Positions 1 through 6,172 of a stretch of 31,757 nucleotides of DNA are shown one piece after another. The notes under the pieces were generated by a model. That model was given only the letters and a program-made list of their open reading frames with translations. It made no database searches and was not told the DNA's origin. How positions within the stretch are numbered: the stretch's first letter is position 1; every line of letters starts with the position of its first letter. Source of the DNA: Frankiales bacterium (GTDB taxonomy: Bacteria; Actinomycetota; Actinomycetes; Mycobacteriales; SCTD01); the NCBI GenBank assembly GCA_025966295.1, contig JAOPVD010000145.1, positions 1-31,757 on the forward strand, read 5' to 3'. A program made the translations under genes and the position numbers.

Positions 1-63
1 CAGGTACGGGATGCCCCACAGGACGCACATCGCGCCGAACAGCAACCACCCGCGACGCGACAC
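1..63 (-). CDS. EamA/DMT-family transporter, N-terminal fragment
   Basis: Only the first 21 codons are inside the window; the rest lies beyond the left edge. Reading leftward from a GTG at 63-61, the peptide begins VSRRGWLLFGAMCVLWGIPYL. This matches the typical start of EamA-domain drug/metabolite exporters, whose first membrane helix usually contains a W-G-x-x-[WY] type motif. An in-frame TAA at 75-73 rules out a longer N-terminus, so the GTG is the only start. A Shine-Dalgarno-like AAGGTGG lies just upstream. The function (export of a small metabolite through ten helices) is inferred from this short segment alone. The leader contains the G-rich tract at 95-123. Confidence 0.6.
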   Translation of the reverse strand, partial: MSRRGWLLFGAMCVLWGIPYL

Positions 64-94
64 CCGCCCACCTTAGGGAAGCCTCGCCGCCCGG

Positions 95-123
95 CCCCCC
101 AGCCCCCACCCCTACCCCACCCC
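95..123 (-). other. Potential G-quadruplex in the leader of the EamA gene
   Basis: On the minus strand there are five G-runs of 4, 4, 4, 5 and 6 bases, separated by loops of 1, 2, 1 and 2 bases. This fits the canonical G-quadruplex pattern with very short loops. Part of it arises from a perfect 11-bp tandem duplication (105-115 and 116-126). It lies on the coding strand about 30-60 bases upstream of the GTG start at 63, so it would be in the mRNA leader or the promoter. Formation and effect are inferred. Confidence 0.45.
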
Positions 124-125
124 TA

Positions 126-196
126 CCGGTGATCCACGGAACGGGCGCCTACGTTTGCGGCCGCGAAACGGGGGCGCCGGTTCCGTGGATCACCGG
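126..196. repeat. 71-bp long inverted repeat (palindromic element or terminator)
   Basis: The outer arms CCGGTGATCCACGGAAC (126-142) and GTTCCGTGGATCACCGG (180-196) are perfect 17-bp complements. Pairing resumes after one mismatch with GGCGCC (144-149/173-178), and again with CGTTT/AAACG (152-156/166-170). The loop is GC-rich and contains GCGGCCGC. The structure begins 10 bases after the stop codon of the leftward acyl-CoA synthetase gene, a good place for a terminator. There is no T-tract after it, so it could equally be a dispersed extragenic palindrome. I find no second copy in the window. Confidence 0.7.
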
Positions 197-206
197 AAGG
201 GGCGAG

Positions 207-1757
207 TTAGTTGACCTTGCGCTCCAGGCCCTGCCAGTACTGCTCGCGGAGCTTGAACTTCTGGATCTTGCCGGTGGCGGTGCGCGGGATGGCGTCCCGG
301 AACTCCACCGAGGTCGGCGACTTGTAGCCGGCCAGGCCCGCCTTGCAGTGCTTGATGAGCTCCTCCTCCGTCGCCGCGGCGCCCTCCGCGAGCACGACGA
401 GGGCCTTGATGGTCTCGCCCCACTTCTCGCTGGGGACGCCGATGACCGCGACCTCGGCCACCGCCGGGTGGTTGAACAGGCAGTCCTCGACCTCGATCGA
501 CGAGACGTTCTCGCCGCCGGTGATGATCACGTCCTTGCGGCGGTCGGAGATCGTCAGGTAGCCCTCGTCGTCCATCACGCCGCCGTCGCCGGTGTGGAAC
601 CAGCCGCCCTCGAGCGCCTCGGCGCTGGCGTCGGGCTGCTCCCAGTAGCCCTCCAGCACCACGTTGGAGCGGGCCAGCACCTCGCCCTGGTCAGAGATGC
701 TGATCTTCACGCCGATGGCCGGCATGCCGGCCCGGGCCAGCCGCTTCGCGGCCTCTTCTGGCGCCAGGGCGTCCTCCTCGGCCCGCCGGCGGTTGATGGT
801 CAGCAGCGGCGAGGTCTCGGTGAGGCCGTAGATCTGGATGAACTCCCAGCCGAGCTCCTCCTCGATCCGCTGGATCGTCCGGGACGGCGGCGGCGCGCCG
901 GCGCAGATCACCCGCACCGTGTCGCGGCCGGGGACCTCGCCCTCCCAGGACTGGGCCGCCTCCAGGATCGAGGCCACGACCGCCGGCGCCGCGCACATCA
1001 CGGTGACGCCGTACTTCTCGACGCGGCGCAGGATGTCGGCACCGTCGATCTTGCGGATGACCACGTGCGGCACGCCCATGCCGGTCATGCCGTACGGCAT
1101 CCCCCAGCCGTTGGCGTGGAACATCGGCAGTGTGTGCAGGTAGACGTCCCGGTCGGTGACGCCGGCGTGCAGCGCGAAGGTCACGGCGTTGACCCAGATG
1201 TTGCGGTGCGTGATCTGCACGCCCTTGGGCCGGGCCGTCGTACCGGAGGTGTAGTTGATCGTGGCGGTGGCGTCCTCGTCGGGCTCCTCCCACGGCACCG
1301 GCGCGACGCCGGGACGCAGCAGCGCCGCGTCGGACTCCTCGCCGAGCAGGAACCGGTGCTTGGCGCTCACCGAGGCGAGGGTGTCCTTGAGCTCGGGGTC
1401 GATGAGCAGCACCGTGGCCCCGGAGTGCTCGACGATGTAGGTGACCTCGGCCGGCGACAGCCGGAAGTTGATCGGCACCAGCACCCGGCCGTACGAGCAG
1501 ACGCCGTAGAACGCCTCGAGCAGCCGGGCGCTGTTGTGGCTGACGACCGCGACCCGCTCGCCGCGGCCGATGCCGAGCTCGTCGAGGCCGGCGGCCAGCG
1601 CCCGCGCCCGCTCGGCCAGGCCGCCGTAGGTGAGGGTTCCGAGCCCTCCGTCCTGGAAGGGCCCGGGCTCGTCCACCACCCCGGTCCGGTGGGGGTAGGC
1701 GAGCTCGGCGCGGGCGAGGAAGTCGGCTGTGGTGAAAGGCACCTTCATGGGCGCCAT
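207..1757 (-). CDS. Acyl-CoA synthetase (AMP-dependent fatty-acid/carboxylate CoA ligase)
   Basis: A 516-residue ANL-superfamily enzyme that adenylates a carboxylic acid with ATP and then transfers the acyl group to CoA in the cytosol. The phosphate-binding motif YTSGTTARPKGV is at about residues 169-180. YGLTET (ATP/adenine site), the TGD-containing A7 segment and GGENVSSIEVED follow, and the C-terminal TATGKIQKFKLRE contains the catalytic lysine (about K497). Length and domain order are complete. The substrate cannot be read from sequence; medium/long-chain or aromatic acids are all possible. Two starts are possible, ATG 1757 (MAPMKVPF) and ATG 1748 (MKVPFTTADF). Neither has a clear Shine-Dalgarno. 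It is divergent from the zinc-ribbon SDR gene, with 42 bp between them, and ends 10 bp before the long palindrome. Confidence 0.9.
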   Translation of the reverse strand: MAPMKVPFTTADFLARAELAYPHRTGVVDEPGPFQDGGLGTLTYGGLAERARALAAGLDELGIGRGERVAVVSHNSARLLEAFYGVCSYGRVLVPINFRLSPAEVTYIVEHSGATVLLIDPELKDTLASVSAKHRFLLGEESDAALLRPGVAPVPWEEPDEDATATINYTSGTTARPKGVQITHRNIWVNAVTFALHAGVTDRDVYLHTLPMFHANGWGMPYGMTGMGVPHVVIRKIDGADILRRVEKYGVTVMCAAPAVVASILEAAQSWEGEVPGRDTVRVICAGAPPPSRTIQRIEEELGWEFIQIYGLTETSPLLTINRRRAEEDALAPEEAAKRLARAGMPAIGVKISISDQGEVLARSNVVLEGYWEQPDASAEALEGGWFHTGDGGVMDDEGYLTISDRRKDVIITGGENVSSIEVEDCLFNHPAVAEVAVIGVPSEKWGETIKALVVLAEGAAATEEELIKHCKAGLAGYKSPTSVEFRDAIPRTATGKIQKFKLREQYWQGLERKVN

Positions 1758-1787
1758 GAAACACCGACCGCTCAGAGGCCGCATCAC

Positions 1788-1793
1788 TACCCT
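1788..1793 (+). promoter_or_regulatory. Candidate -10 element for a leaderless SDR transcript
   Basis: TACCCT fits the actinobacterial TANNNT -10 consensus. It ends 6 bases before the ATG at 1800, the spacing seen for leaderless transcripts that start at the A of ATG. The gene lacks a Shine-Dalgarno, which agrees. The -35 region is poor, so this is an inference. Confidence 0.4.
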
Positions 1794-1799
1794 GGTCCC

Positions 1800-3215
1800 A
1801 TGGAGGCTGGAGGGATCGAACCCGCGCGACTGCAGGCCGTCCTGGACGTGCTCAAGGAGCTCGACGATCTTGACCCGGACCACCCGGACGCGATCGCCGT
1901 CCGGCGGGCCACGGCGCACGTCTACAAGAGCGTGAAGGTGCGGCGGCGCAGCCAGAAGCGCGCGTCGATCACGGCCGCCGACGAAGAGGTCACCAACCGC
2001 ACCGCCACCGGCGCCAAGGACCGGATCGACGACGAGACCCGCGGCGTCCTGCTGGAGGCCACCGCCGAGACGGCCGTCGTGGGCACCCTGCACCGTGCTC
2101 GGTCCTGCTACACCTGCAAGACCCGCTACCGCGAGGTGGACGCGTTCTACCACCAGCTCTGCCCGAGCTGCGCGGCCTTCAACTGGAGCAAGCGCGACCA
2201 GCACGTCGACCTGACCGGCCGGCGAGCGCTGCTCACCGGCGGCCGCGCCAAGATCGGCATGTACATCGCGCTGATGCTGCTGCGCGACGGCGCGCACCTG
2301 ACGATCACCACCCGGTTCCCGCACGACGCGGTCCGGCGCTTCACCGCGATGCCCGACAGCAGCACCTGGCTGCACCGCCTCAAGGTCGTCGGGATCGACC
2401 TGCGCGACCCGTCGCAGGTGGTCCAGCTCGCCGAGGACGTCGCCGCCGAGGGGCCGCTGGACATCCTCGTCAACAACGCCGCCCAGACGGTCCGCCGCAG
2501 CCAGGCGTCGTACGCGCAGCTGGCCGCCGCCGAGCACGCCGCCGAGGCGCTCGAGAGCAGCGTCCCGATCGTCGACCTGCGCTCCCCCACCGCCGAGATC
2601 GAGGGCGCCATCGGCCGCAAGATGACGCCCGAGGCGGTCACGGCGCTGGCCCTCACCAGCGGCTCGGCGTCGCTGGCCCGGGTCGAGCAGGGCATCGCCA
2701 TCGACGCCGGCGGTCTGGTGCCCGACCTGGCGCCGGTCAACAGCTGGTCGCAGCGGGTGCACGAGGTCGACGCCGTCGAGATGCTCGAGGTGCAGCTGTG
2801 CAACAGCGTGGCGCCGTTCATCCTCATCAGCCGGCTGCGGCCGGCGCTGGCGGCCTCGCCGCACCGCCGGACGTACGTCGTGAACGTGTCGGCGATGGAG
2901 GGCCAGTTCAGCCGGCGCTACAAGGGCGCGGGCCATCCGCACACCAACATGGCCAAGGCCGCGCTGAACATGCTGACCCGCACCAGTGCCGAGGACATGC
3001 TCGCCGAGGGCATCCTCATGACGGCCGTCGACACCGGCTGGATCACCGACGAGCGGCCGCACCCGACCAAGGCCCGGCTGCACGACGAGGGCTTCCACGC
3101 GCCGCTTGACCTGGTCGACGGGGCCGCCCGGGTCTACGACCCGATCGTGCAGGGCGAGCAGGGCACCGACCTGTACGGCTGCTTCCTCAAGGACTTCGCT
3201 CCCGCCGCCTGGTAG
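1800..3215 (+). CDS. Zinc-ribbon/SDR fusion oxidoreductase-like protein
   Basis: A 471-residue protein in two parts. Residues 1-135 are a polar helical region ending in a probable zinc ribbon with C103-x2-C106 and C121-x2-C124. From about 140 a Rossmann-fold SDR domain begins, with LLTGGRAKIGMYIAL as the nucleotide-binding glycine motif (about 144-158) and DILVNNAAQ as the NNAG-type motif. The usual YxxxK is TNMAK, so the catalytic tyrosine position is threonine, and a roughly 60-residue insertion lies after the NNAAQ strand. SDRs normally reduce or oxidise carbonyls/alcohols with NAD(P)H; whether this one is catalytic is open. The start ATG at 1800 has no Shine-Dalgarno and may be leaderless. 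The open frame extends far upstream, but that part lies antisense to the CoA ligase and is not coding. Confidence 0.85.
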   Translation: MEAGGIEPARLQAVLDVLKELDDLDPDHPDAIAVRRATAHVYKSVKVRRRSQKRASITAADEEVTNRTATGAKDRIDDETRGVLLEATAETAVVGTLHRARSCYTCKTRYREVDAFYHQLCPSCAAFNWSKRDQHVDLTGRRALLTGGRAKIGMYIALMLLRDGAHLTITTRFPHDAVRRFTAMPDSSTWLHRLKVVGIDLRDPSQVVQLAEDVAAEGPLDILVNNAAQTVRRSQASYAQLAAAEHAAEALESSVPIVDLRSPTAEIEGAIGRKMTPEAVTALALTSGSASLARVEQGIAIDAGGLVPDLAPVNSWSQRVHEVDAVEMLEVQLCNSVAPFILISRLRPALAASPHRRTYVVNVSAMEGQFSRRYKGAGHPHTNMAKAALNMLTRTSAEDMLAEGILMTAVDTGWITDERPHPTKARLHDEGFHAPLDLVDGAARVYDPIVQGEQGTDLYGCFLKDFAPAAW

Positions 3216-3241
3216 CGCCGGGGTCATGGCACGCTTGACCC

Positions 3242-4063
3242 GTGTACGACGAGTTGCTGGCGCTTCTGCAGCGGGGCGGCGCCGTCGTCCTCAGCGGGGC
3301 CGGGCTGTCCACCGAGTCCGGGATCCCGGACTACCGCGGCCCGACCGGAGCCGCCCGGCCGGCGACGCCGATGACCTACCAGACCTTCACCGGCTCGGCG
3401 CCGGCCCGGCAGCGGTACTGGGCCCGCTCGCACCTGGGCTGGCGCTTCATCGCCAGGGCCCAGCCGAACGCCGGCCACACCGCGGTCGCCGCGCTGCAGG
3501 CCGAGGGGCTGCTCGCCGGGATCATCACCCAGAACGTGGACGGTCTGCACCAGATCGCCGGCGCCCAGGACGTCGTCGAGCTGCACGGCGCCCTGGACCG
3601 GGTCGTCTGCCTCGGCTGCGGACAGCTCTCGCCGCGGGAGGAGCTGGACACCCGGCTGCGCGCCGCAAACGCTGACTTCAGCCGGGACGTCATCAGCCTC
3701 AAGCCGGACGGTGATGTCGAGCTCGAGGACGTCAGCGGCTTCCGGGTGGTCGACTGCGATGCCTGCGGCGGGCTGCTCAAGCCGGACGTGGTGTTCTTCG
3801 GCGAGACGGTGCCCCGCGACCGCGTGGACCGCAGCTTCGGGCTGGTCGACGACGCCCGGGCGCTGCTGGTGCTCGGCTCCTCGTTGGCGGTGATGTCCGG
3901 CTACCGCTTCGTGCTGCGCGCCGCCAAGCTCGGCCTCCCAGTCGCCGTCGTCAACCAGGGACCGACCCGCGGCGACGCCCACGCGACGGTGCGGGTGGAC
4001 GCCCCGCTCGGCGCCACGCTCACCCGGCTGGCCTCGGCGAGCGCTGGCAGGATGGTCCGGTGA
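3242..4063 (+). CDS. Sir2-family NAD-dependent protein deacylase (SIRT4/class II-like)
   Basis: A 273-residue sirtuin that removes acyl groups from lysines using NAD+, giving O-acyl-ADP-ribose and nicotinamide. Motifs are GAGLSTESGIPDYRG (19-33, NAD binding), TQNVDGLH (96-103), catalytic H115 in ELHG, and zinc ligands C123/C126 and C172/C175. The STESGIPDYR form of the first motif is that of SIRT4-type (class II) sirtuins, whose reported activities extend beyond deacetylation to lipoamidase, deacylase and ADP-ribosyl transfer. The start is GTG 3242, 26 bp after the upstream SDR gene. The TGA stop overlaps the GTG of the phosphatase gene (GTGA, 4060-4063), so the two are probably translationally coupled. 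Confidence 0.92.
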   Translation: MYDELLALLQRGGAVVLSGAGLSTESGIPDYRGPTGAARPATPMTYQTFTGSAPARQRYWARSHLGWRFIARAQPNAGHTAVAALQAEGLLAGIITQNVDGLHQIAGAQDVVELHGALDRVVCLGCGQLSPREELDTRLRAANADFSRDVISLKPDGDVELEDVSGFRVVDCDACGGLLKPDVVFFGETVPRDRVDRSFGLVDDARALLVLGSSLAVMSGYRFVLRAAKLGLPVAVVNQGPTRGDAHATVRVDAPLGATLTRLASASAGRMVR

Positions 4064-4530
4064 TCCGCGTCGTCTTCGTCTGCACCGGCAACATCTGCCG
4101 GTCCCCCACCGCCGAGGCCGTCCTGCGACACCAGGTCGAGCAGGCCGGGCTCGCCGACGAGGTGGTGGTGAGCAGCGCCGGCACCGGCGGCTGGCACATC
4201 GGCGACGACGCCGACCCGCGCTCGTTGCGGGCACTGCGCGCGCGCGGCTACGACCTGGCGCACAGCGCCCGGCAGTTCCGGCCCCACTGGTTCGACGACC
4301 ACGAGCTGGTCGTGGCCCTGGACGCCGGGCACCTCGAGGAGCTGCGCGCGCTGCGGCCGGGGGCCGAGGTGCGGTTGCTCCGCGAGTGGGACCCCGACGG
4401 TCCGGGCGACGTGCCGGACCCGTACTACGGCGGCGCCAAGGGCTTCGAGGATGTGCTGGAGATGGTGGAGCGCTCCTGCGAGGGGCTGCTGGAGGAGCTT
4501 CGTGGACGGCTGGACCAAGCAGCGGGCTGA
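4060..4530 (+). CDS. Low-molecular-weight phosphatase (protein-tyrosine or ribulosamine-5-phosphatase)
   Basis: A 156-residue LMW-PTP with the N-terminal P-loop CTGNICRSP (C8 nucleophile, R14 phosphate-binding) and the general-acid aspartate in DPYYGG (D120), so the active site is complete. The family hydrolyses phosphotyrosine and in some bacteria phosphoarginine. A member of this family, human LMW-PTP-A, has also been identified as a protein-ribulosamine-5-phosphatase. Here the gene overlaps a fructosamine-kinase-family gene by 29 bp, which favours a protein-repair role: dephosphorylating ribulosamine 5-phosphate adducts before the kinase acts. The start is GTG 4060, inside the stop of the sirtuin gene. 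A role in tyrosine-phosphate signalling remains possible. Confidence 0.9.
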   Translation: MIRVVFVCTGNICRSPTAEAVLRHQVEQAGLADEVVVSSAGTGGWHIGDDADPRSLRALRARGYDLAHSARQFRPHWFDDHELVVALDAGHLEELRALRPGAEVRLLREWDPDGPGDVPDPYYGGAKGFEDVLEMVERSCEGLLEELRGRLDQAAG

Positions 4531-5245
4531 CGCCCCGCTGGGCGCCTTCGTCGCGGAGGCGGCCGGGCTGGACTGGATCCGGGTCGCCGGCGGCCCGCCG
4601 GTGCCCCGCGTCCACGACGTGACGGCCACCTCCCTGACCGTCGACCGGGTGCCGGTCGCCGCCGCCTCGGCCGGCGTCGCCGACGACTTCGGGCAGCGGC
4701 TGGCGGTCCTGCACGCCACCGGCGCCGACGCCTACGGCGCTCCCTGGACCGGCTTCATCGGGCCGGTGGACGACCTGCTCCCGCTGGACAACGCCGGGTC
4801 GCCCAGCTGGGCCGACCACTTCCGCGACCGCCGCGTCGTACCGGCCCTGACCGTGGCGCGCCGGCGCGGCAGCATCGAGGACCGGGACGTGGCCGAGGTG
4901 GAGCGGGTCCTGGCGCGGCTGGAGGAGCTGGTCCCGGACGAGGGGCCGGCCCGGCTGCACGGCGACCTGTGGCGGGGCAACGTGCTGTGGTCTGCCGACG
5001 CGGTGTGGCTCGTCGACCCGGCGGCGCATGGCGGGCACCGCGAGACCGACCTGGCGATGCTGGCGCTGTTCGGGCTGCCGCACCTGGACCGGGTGCTCGC
5101 CGCGTACGACGCCACGGTGCCGCTCGCGGACGGCTGGCGGCACCGGGTCCCGGTGCACCAGCTCTGGCCGCTGCTCGTGCACGCGGCGCTGTTCGGCCCG
5201 GCCTACGGCGCCCGCGCCGGCGCCGCCGCCCGCTCGGTGCTCTGA
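4502..5245 (+). CDS. Fructosamine/ribulosamine 3-kinase family protein (deglycation)
   Basis: A 247-residue member of the fructosamine-3-kinase/APH-like fold. It shows HGDLWRGN (153-160, catalytic loop with D155 and N160), LVDPAAHGGHRETDLAM (170-186, metal-binding D172 and the ETDLAM segment) and the family's FVAEAAGLDW near the N-terminus. Such enzymes phosphorylate O3 of ketosamines formed when sugars react with protein lysines, after which the adduct falls off. Bacterial homologues tested so far favour ribulosamines/erythrulosamines. The protein is shorter than eukaryotic FN3K (about 300 residues); the N-terminal glycine-rich lobe is reduced. Start GTG 4502 has GGAGG at a good distance. 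The longer frame from 4451 was rejected because it lies wholly in the phosphatase gene and gives an unfamiliar N-terminus. Confidence 0.85.
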   Translation: MDGWTKQRADAPLGAFVAEAAGLDWIRVAGGPPVPRVHDVTATSLTVDRVPVAAASAGVADDFGQRLAVLHATGADAYGAPWTGFIGPVDDLLPLDNAGSPSWADHFRDRRVVPALTVARRRGSIEDRDVAEVERVLARLEELVPDEGPARLHGDLWRGNVLWSADAVWLVDPAAHGGHRETDLAMLALFGLPHLDRVLAAYDATVPLADGWRHRVPVHQLWPLLVHAALFGPAYGARAGAAARSVL

Positions 5246-5255
5246 GCACCACCAC

Positions 5256-5261
5256 TAGGTT
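5256..5261 (+). promoter_or_regulatory. Candidate -10 element (leaderless) for the downstream SDR gene
   Basis: TAGGTT fits TANNNT and is separated by 6 bases from the ATG at 5268, as in leaderless actinobacterial genes. No Shine-Dalgarno precedes that ATG. It lies in the 22-bp gap after the kinase gene, so the SDR may be transcribed separately. The -35 region is unconvincing. Confidence 0.4.
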
Positions 5262-5267
5262 GCCGGC

Positions 5268-6011
5268 ATGGACCTGGGACTGACTGGCAAGACCTTCCTC
5301 GTCACCGGCGGCTCCCGCGGCCTCGGCCTGGCCGGCGCCCGGGTGCTCGTCGCAGAGGGTGCGCAGGTCGTGCTGTCCGCCCGCTCCGCCGACGGTGTCG
5401 CCGCCGCAGCCGCCGAGCTCGGCTGCACCGGTGTCGTCGCCGACCTCGCCGACCCGGAGGCCGCCGACCGGCTCGTCGCGCAGACGGTCGCGACGTACGG
5501 CGGGATCGACGGCGCCCTGGTCAGCGTCGGCGGCCCCCCGGCCGGCCCGGCCCTGAGCCTCACCGACGCGCAGTGGACGGACGCCTTCGCCAGCGTCTTC
5601 CTCGGCGCGGTGCGGGTCTGCCGGGCCGTCGTGCCGGCACTGCCCGCGGGGGGCGGCGCCCTGGCCCTGGTGCTGTCGACCAGCGTCAAGATGCCGATCG
5701 CCGGGCTGGCCGCCAGCAACGGCCTGCGGCCCGGGCTGGCGATGTTCGCCAAGACGATGGCCGACGAGCTGGGGCCGCAGGGCGTGCGGGTCAACGGGCT
5801 GCTGCCCGGCCGCATCGACACCGACCGGGTGCGCGAGCTCGACGGTCCCGACCCGGCGGTGCGGGAGCGGATCGCTGCAGCCATCCCGCTCCGCCGGTAC
5901 GCCGACGCCGCCGAGTTCGGCCGGGTGGCGGCGTTCGTGCTGTCCCCCGCCGCCTCCTACCTGACCGGCGCGATGGTGCCGGTCGACGGTGGAGCCATCA
6001 GGGCCCTCTGA
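5268..6011 (+). CDS. Atypical SDR-family oxidoreductase (FabG-like, catalytic Tyr absent)
   Basis: A 247-residue single-domain SDR. It has TGGSRGLG (13-20, NAD(P) binding), a weak NNAG equivalent (VSVGGPPAG), a serine region LSTSV (136-140) and the C-terminal SYLTGAMVPVDGG typical of 3-ketoacyl-ACP-reductase-like SDRs. At the place of YxxxK the protein has SNGLRPGL, so the tyrosine position is N151 and there is no lysine four residues on. This SN..R arrangement is known in a FabG-like subgroup that lacks the standard tetrad, so activity cannot be assumed. It ends 17 bp before the acidic microprotein gene, suggesting an operon with that gene and the aldo/keto reductase. Confidence 0.85.
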   Translation: MDLGLTGKTFLVTGGSRGLGLAGARVLVAEGAQVVLSARSADGVAAAAAELGCTGVVADLADPEAADRLVAQTVATYGGIDGALVSVGGPPAGPALSLTDAQWTDAFASVFLGAVRVCRAVVPALPAGGGALALVLSTSVKMPIAGLAASNGLRPGLAMFAKTMADELGPQGVRVNGLLPGRIDTDRVRELDGPDPAVRERIAAAIPLRRYADAAEFGRVAAFVLSPAASYLTGAMVPVDGGAIRAL

Positions 6012-6028
6012 GCGGGTAGGGGTCGGCC

Positions 6029-6172
6029 ATGACCGAGCCGAACCAGCCCGTGGGCACCGACGTGCACGCCGACCCCGACGACGTCGATCGGGACGCGGCA
6101 CCCCTGACCACCGACCCGGACCAGCAGTCCGACGACCTGGACCCCAACGCGGGCGAGGGCGGCAGCGGATGA
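6029..6172 (+). CDS. 47-residue acidic, disordered microprotein
   Basis: A short ATG-initiated frame whose product is rich in Asp, Pro, Gly and Asn (many Asp residues, no Lys or Cys), beginning MTEPNQPVGTDVHADPDD and ending NAGEGGSG. It is predicted to be soluble, strongly acidic and unstructured. I do not recognise a function. It is supported as a real gene by GTAGGGG upstream of the ATG and by the ATGA overlap of its stop with the start of the aldo/keto reductase gene (6169-6172). This spacing is typical of translationally coupled actinobacterial genes. Without it, a 157-bp gap would separate the SDR and the reductase. It could be a coupling leader peptide or an independent protein. Confidence 0.55.
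   Translation: MTEPNQPVGTDVHADPDDVDRDAAPLTTDPDQQSDDLDPNAGEGGSG

Noticed and set aside
129..1799. Long plus-strand open frame upstream of and joined to the zinc-ribbon SDR
   Set aside because: It is antisense to the CoA ligase, whose motifs are unmistakable. The peptide is low-complexity and matches nothing; open frames on the opposite strand are expected at this GC content.
3224..5182. 652-codon minus-strand open frame
   Set aside because: Antisense to the sirtuin, phosphatase and kinase genes, all with intact active-site motifs; its product is Arg/Pro/Gly-rich without domains.
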